NCBI GenBank assembly: GCA_028278125.1
Contig: JANQEY010000007.1
Coordinates: 1 to 27,087 of the forward strand
DNA: 27,087 bases
From: a bacterium
GTDB taxonomy: Bacteria > Electryoneota > Electryoneia > Electryoneales > Electryoneaceae
Reading direction: 5' to 3'
The translations under genes and the position numbers were made by a program. Positions 25,599 through 27,087 of this stretch are shown here, in pieces (position 1 is the first letter of the stretch; the number at the start of each line of letters is the position of its first letter). The notes beneath the pieces are model-generated. The model had not been told where the DNA came from. It saw only the letters and a list, made by a program, of their open reading frames with translations, and did not search any database.

Positions 25599-26321
25599 AT
25601 GGAACTCGAACGACCTCGCTACCTGCCGGATAATCTTGATCCCGATCAACTACCGGATATTCCGGATAATTACTGGGGTAAAATATTCAACCGTCTTTAT
25701 GGTGCCTGGGGCGATCCACATTGGTGGCCGGGGGAAACTGCCTGGGAGGTGACAGTCGGTGCAATCCTGGCCCAGAACACAACCTGGAAAAACGTCGAAA
25801 AAGCACTTTTACAGTTGAAGAATCACAGTAGGACCACACCTGCTTCTATACTCAACACCACCGAATCTACACTCGCCGAGTTAATCCGTTCATCAGGGTA
25901 TTACAACGCCAAGGCAAAAAAGCTCAAATTGATCGCCGGGTGGTGGATTGCCAATATTGAAAGTGGATTATATAAGAATTGGACAATCGACAGACTTCGT
26001 GAGGAATTATTAAATGTCTGGGGGATCGGTCCTGAAACCGCGGACAGTATTACCTGTTATTCCCTGGGGTATCCCACTTTTGTTGTAGATGCCTATACCA
26101 AAAGGATTTTAACTCGTCTACGAAACCTGGAGGCCAAACCTGGATACGCTGAAATTCAGAACGAGGTGCTCTCTCAACTTCCCATTGATACCATGACATT
26201 CAACCACCTGCATGGCTTGCTGGTGATGTTAGGAAAGGAGCATTGCCAGGCAAGGATAACCATATGTAAAACCTGCCCACTACTTGACATCTGCATAACG
26301 GGATTGAAAAAAACCAGCTAA
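25599..26321 (+). CDS. Endonuclease III-related HhH-GPD DNA glycosylase
   Basis: This 240-residue base-excision repair protein has an N-terminal six-helix region (GAILAQNTTWKNVEKAL), the helix-hairpin-helix VWGIGPETAD (140-149), the catalytic Asp164 in VVDAYTKRI, and a C-terminal 4Fe-4S motif of the form C-x6-C-x2-C-x5-C (Cys216, 223, 226, 232). At the position of the endonuclease III lysine it has Glu146, so strand-cleaving lyase activity is unlikely and a monofunctional glycosylase is predicted. The TTWKNVEKAL segment and the missing lysine recall the endonuclease III-related (COG2231/MagIII-like) group, which can act on alkylated bases. The damaged base is not predictable. No SD precedes the ATG. 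A TATAAT at 25537-25542 is a possible -10. Confidence 0.9.
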   Translation: MELERPRYLPDNLDPDQLPDIPDNYWGKIFNRLYGAWGDPHWWPGETAWEVTVGAILAQNTTWKNVEKALLQLKNHSRTTPASILNTTESTLAELIRSSGYYNAKAKKLKLIAGWWIANIESGLYKNWTIDRLREELLNVWGIGPETADSITCYSLGYPTFVVDAYTKRILTRLRNLEAKPGYAEIQNEVLSQLPIDTMTFNHLHGLLVMLGKEHCQARITICKTCPLLDICITGLKKTS

Positions 26322-26739
26322 CCTGTCTCAAGGGCTCTCACAGGTTCCAGAAGTAGTCCTTCTCCAAATACAACTGCATTAAAACAAAATTTGAGATTTG
26401 CTATGAGAAAATAGTGTAGGAGTGCTATCATCATATCAATAATCATGTTGAGAAAATAAGAAAACCAACGGTTTTCCCATTGAAAGTAGCGGGCAATGAG
26501 AACTGGAGATAAACATGTTGTCTCCGGGAGTACTCCACTAATGTACGTAAAATGCGTCCGTAATGTCTTACGTATTGATTGTTTGTAAATATTGGTATAT
26601 TATTCGATATGTTTCTTAAGGATGTATCTCAATTTATTAAATTTACAAGACTGAGTTCAAATTTATATCATAGTGTGAAGAATTCTTCACGGATCAGTTT
26701 ATATAGTTTACCGGCTAAGTAATCAGAACGGAGAATGGA
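26322..26739. other. Gene-free stretch before the toxin-antitoxin module
   Basis: No ORF in this 418-base stretch looks real. It contains a 7-bp inverted repeat starting in the glycosylase stop codon (26320-26326 with 26340-26346, no T-run), a short stem GAAAACC/GGTTTTC near 26463-26479, and a 7-bp inverted repeat at 26544-26550 with 26568-26574. A 16-base palindrome lies at 26675-26690. The DNA is AT-rich from about 26570 to 26715, as expected for a promoter region. No mobile-element gene remnant was recognised. Confidence 0.5.
26675..26690. promoter_or_regulatory. Perfect 16-base palindrome, likely antitoxin operator
   Basis: GTGAAGAATTCTTCAC is its own reverse complement and lies 50 bases upstream of the ribbon-helix-helix antitoxin start. 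A possible -10 (TATAGT, 26702-26707) follows at a distance that would let a bound repressor block polymerase. Antitoxins of this family usually autorepress through such palindromes. The assignment is inferred from position and symmetry. Confidence 0.6.
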
Positions 26740-26994
26740 ATGAGCAGCGCAAAAACGGTTCGTTTGGAGGTACGGCTGCCGGAAAGAATGATGGATGATA
26801 TCCGGAGAATTGCTCCCCCTGACCGAAGTGGTAGGCCGAACATCAGCAAGCTAGTACGAAAGGCTCTCCAGGAGGAGATCCGTAAACATTCCACCATAGG
26901 AATGGTTAACTGGGCACAACGAAACCGTGAAAGACTGCAAGAAGTAGATCATGAATGGGACTACACAGCGGGAGACGGGTACACCGCGGGTTGA
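26740..26994 (+). CDS. Ribbon-helix-helix (CopG-like) antitoxin
   Basis: This 84-residue protein has an N-terminal ribbon-helix-helix fold: a beta strand KTVRLEVRLPE, helix A (RMMDDIRRIA), a turn, and helix B (NISKLVRKALQEEIRK). A C-terminal arm (about 52-84, WAQRNRERLQEVDHEW) is suited to wrapping a partner toxin. The ATG has GGAG six bases upstream. Its end overlaps the start of a MazF/PemK-like ORF by 44 bases, a typical coupled toxin-antitoxin arrangement. It should neutralise the toxin and repress the operon at the upstream palindrome. Confidence 0.85.
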   Translation: MSSAKTVRLEVRLPERMMDDIRRIAPPDRSGRPNISKLVRKALQEEIRKHSTIGMVNWAQRNRERLQEVDHEWDYTAGDGYTAG

Positions 26995-27087
26995 GGATCT
27001 GAGACGAGGTGACGTCTGGTATGTCAGGCTCGGATCGGTCAGTGGTGGTGGACTTAGTAAAATAATCCCTTGCATAATTATACAGAT
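26951..27087 (+). CDS. MazF/PemK-like toxin, N-terminal part (cut by window end)
   Basis: Forty-five codons are visible from the ATG at 26951. After about 18 residues the frame reads RRGDVWYVRLG, the characteristic start of MazF/PemK endoribonucleases, then a GGG-containing loop and a hydrophobic strand (IIPCIIIQ), which takes the place of the usual RP-V-IIQ strand. Known relatives cleave mRNA at short sequence motifs. The ORF overlaps the antitoxin by 44 bases. Translation may instead begin nearer the RRGDVW segment, but no in-frame ATG or GTG lies there. The catalytic C-terminal half is outside the window, so integrity cannot be judged. Confidence 0.75.
   Translation, partial: MNGTTQRETGTPRVEDLRRGDVWYVRLGSVSGGGLSKIIPCIIIQ

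Noticed and set aside
26463..26479. Stem GAAAACC/GGTTTTC as a terminator of the glycosylase gene
   Set aside because: The stem is AT-rich, about 140 bases after the stop, and is followed by CCCATT rather than a T-run.
26715..27075. Minus-strand frames opposite the toxin-antitoxin genes
   Set aside because: They are antisense to a convincing antitoxin with SD and to the MazF-like frame, and show no domain features.

Overview
The window is a bacterial chromosome segment dominated by housekeeping genes on the minus strand, from an uncultured-type member of the Fibrobacteres-Chlorobi-Bacteroidetes (FCB) superphylum or a close candidate phylum. The lineage call is inference. It rests on a secreted beta-propeller protein that ends in a type IX secretion (Por) C-terminal sorting domain, and on MiaA, SGNH and MerR proteins of the style seen in that group. 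Many genes have strong Shine-Dalgarno (SD) sequences (infB, ylxP, pnp, gap, pgk, rpsO), which argues against a classical Bacteroidetes genome. Base composition looks mid-range.

Region 1 (1-15745, minus strand) is a long transcription and translation operon. It reads from right to left: TPR membrane protein, rimP, nusA, infB, ylxP (DUF503), rbfA, nrnA (DHH), truB, ribF, rpsO, pnp, M16 peptidase, class I aminotransferase, dut, polysaccharide deacetylase and a MerR-type regulator. A separately promoted tRNA-Pro(GGG) follows. Genes abut or overlap over much of the run, and an unusual number use GTG or TTG starts. The order merges what is known from Escherichia coli (rimP-nusA-infB-rbfA-truB-rpsO-pnp) with Bacillus/Clostridium features (ylxP, nrnA, ribF, M16 peptidase, deacetylase, dut).

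Region 2 (16083-19966, plus strand) is a three-gene island: a small secreted fibronectin-III-like protein, miaA, and a 797-residue type IX-secreted FG-GAP/VCBS protein. It is followed by a palindromic intergenic repeat and a bidirectional terminator.

Region 3 (20147-23906, minus strand) is the lower-glycolysis cluster gap-pgk-tpiA, followed by secG and tRNA-Leu(GAG). The secG to tRNA-Leu(GAG) to rimP-nusA order matches E. coli secG-leuU-(metY)-rimP-nusA, so the plus-strand island appears to sit inside an ancient syntenic block.

Region 4 (24202-27087, plus strand) holds a membrane-anchored SGNH hydrolase, an endonuclease III-related DNA glycosylase with a 4Fe-4S motif but no catalytic lysine, a 418-base gene-free stretch, and a type II toxin-antitoxin module. 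The module has a ribbon-helix-helix antitoxin with a perfect 16-base palindrome upstream, and a MazF/PemK-like toxin cut by the window end. No CRISPR array, insertion sequence, prophage or biosynthetic cluster is visible. The most unusual material is regulatory and architectural rather than a clear new gene system.
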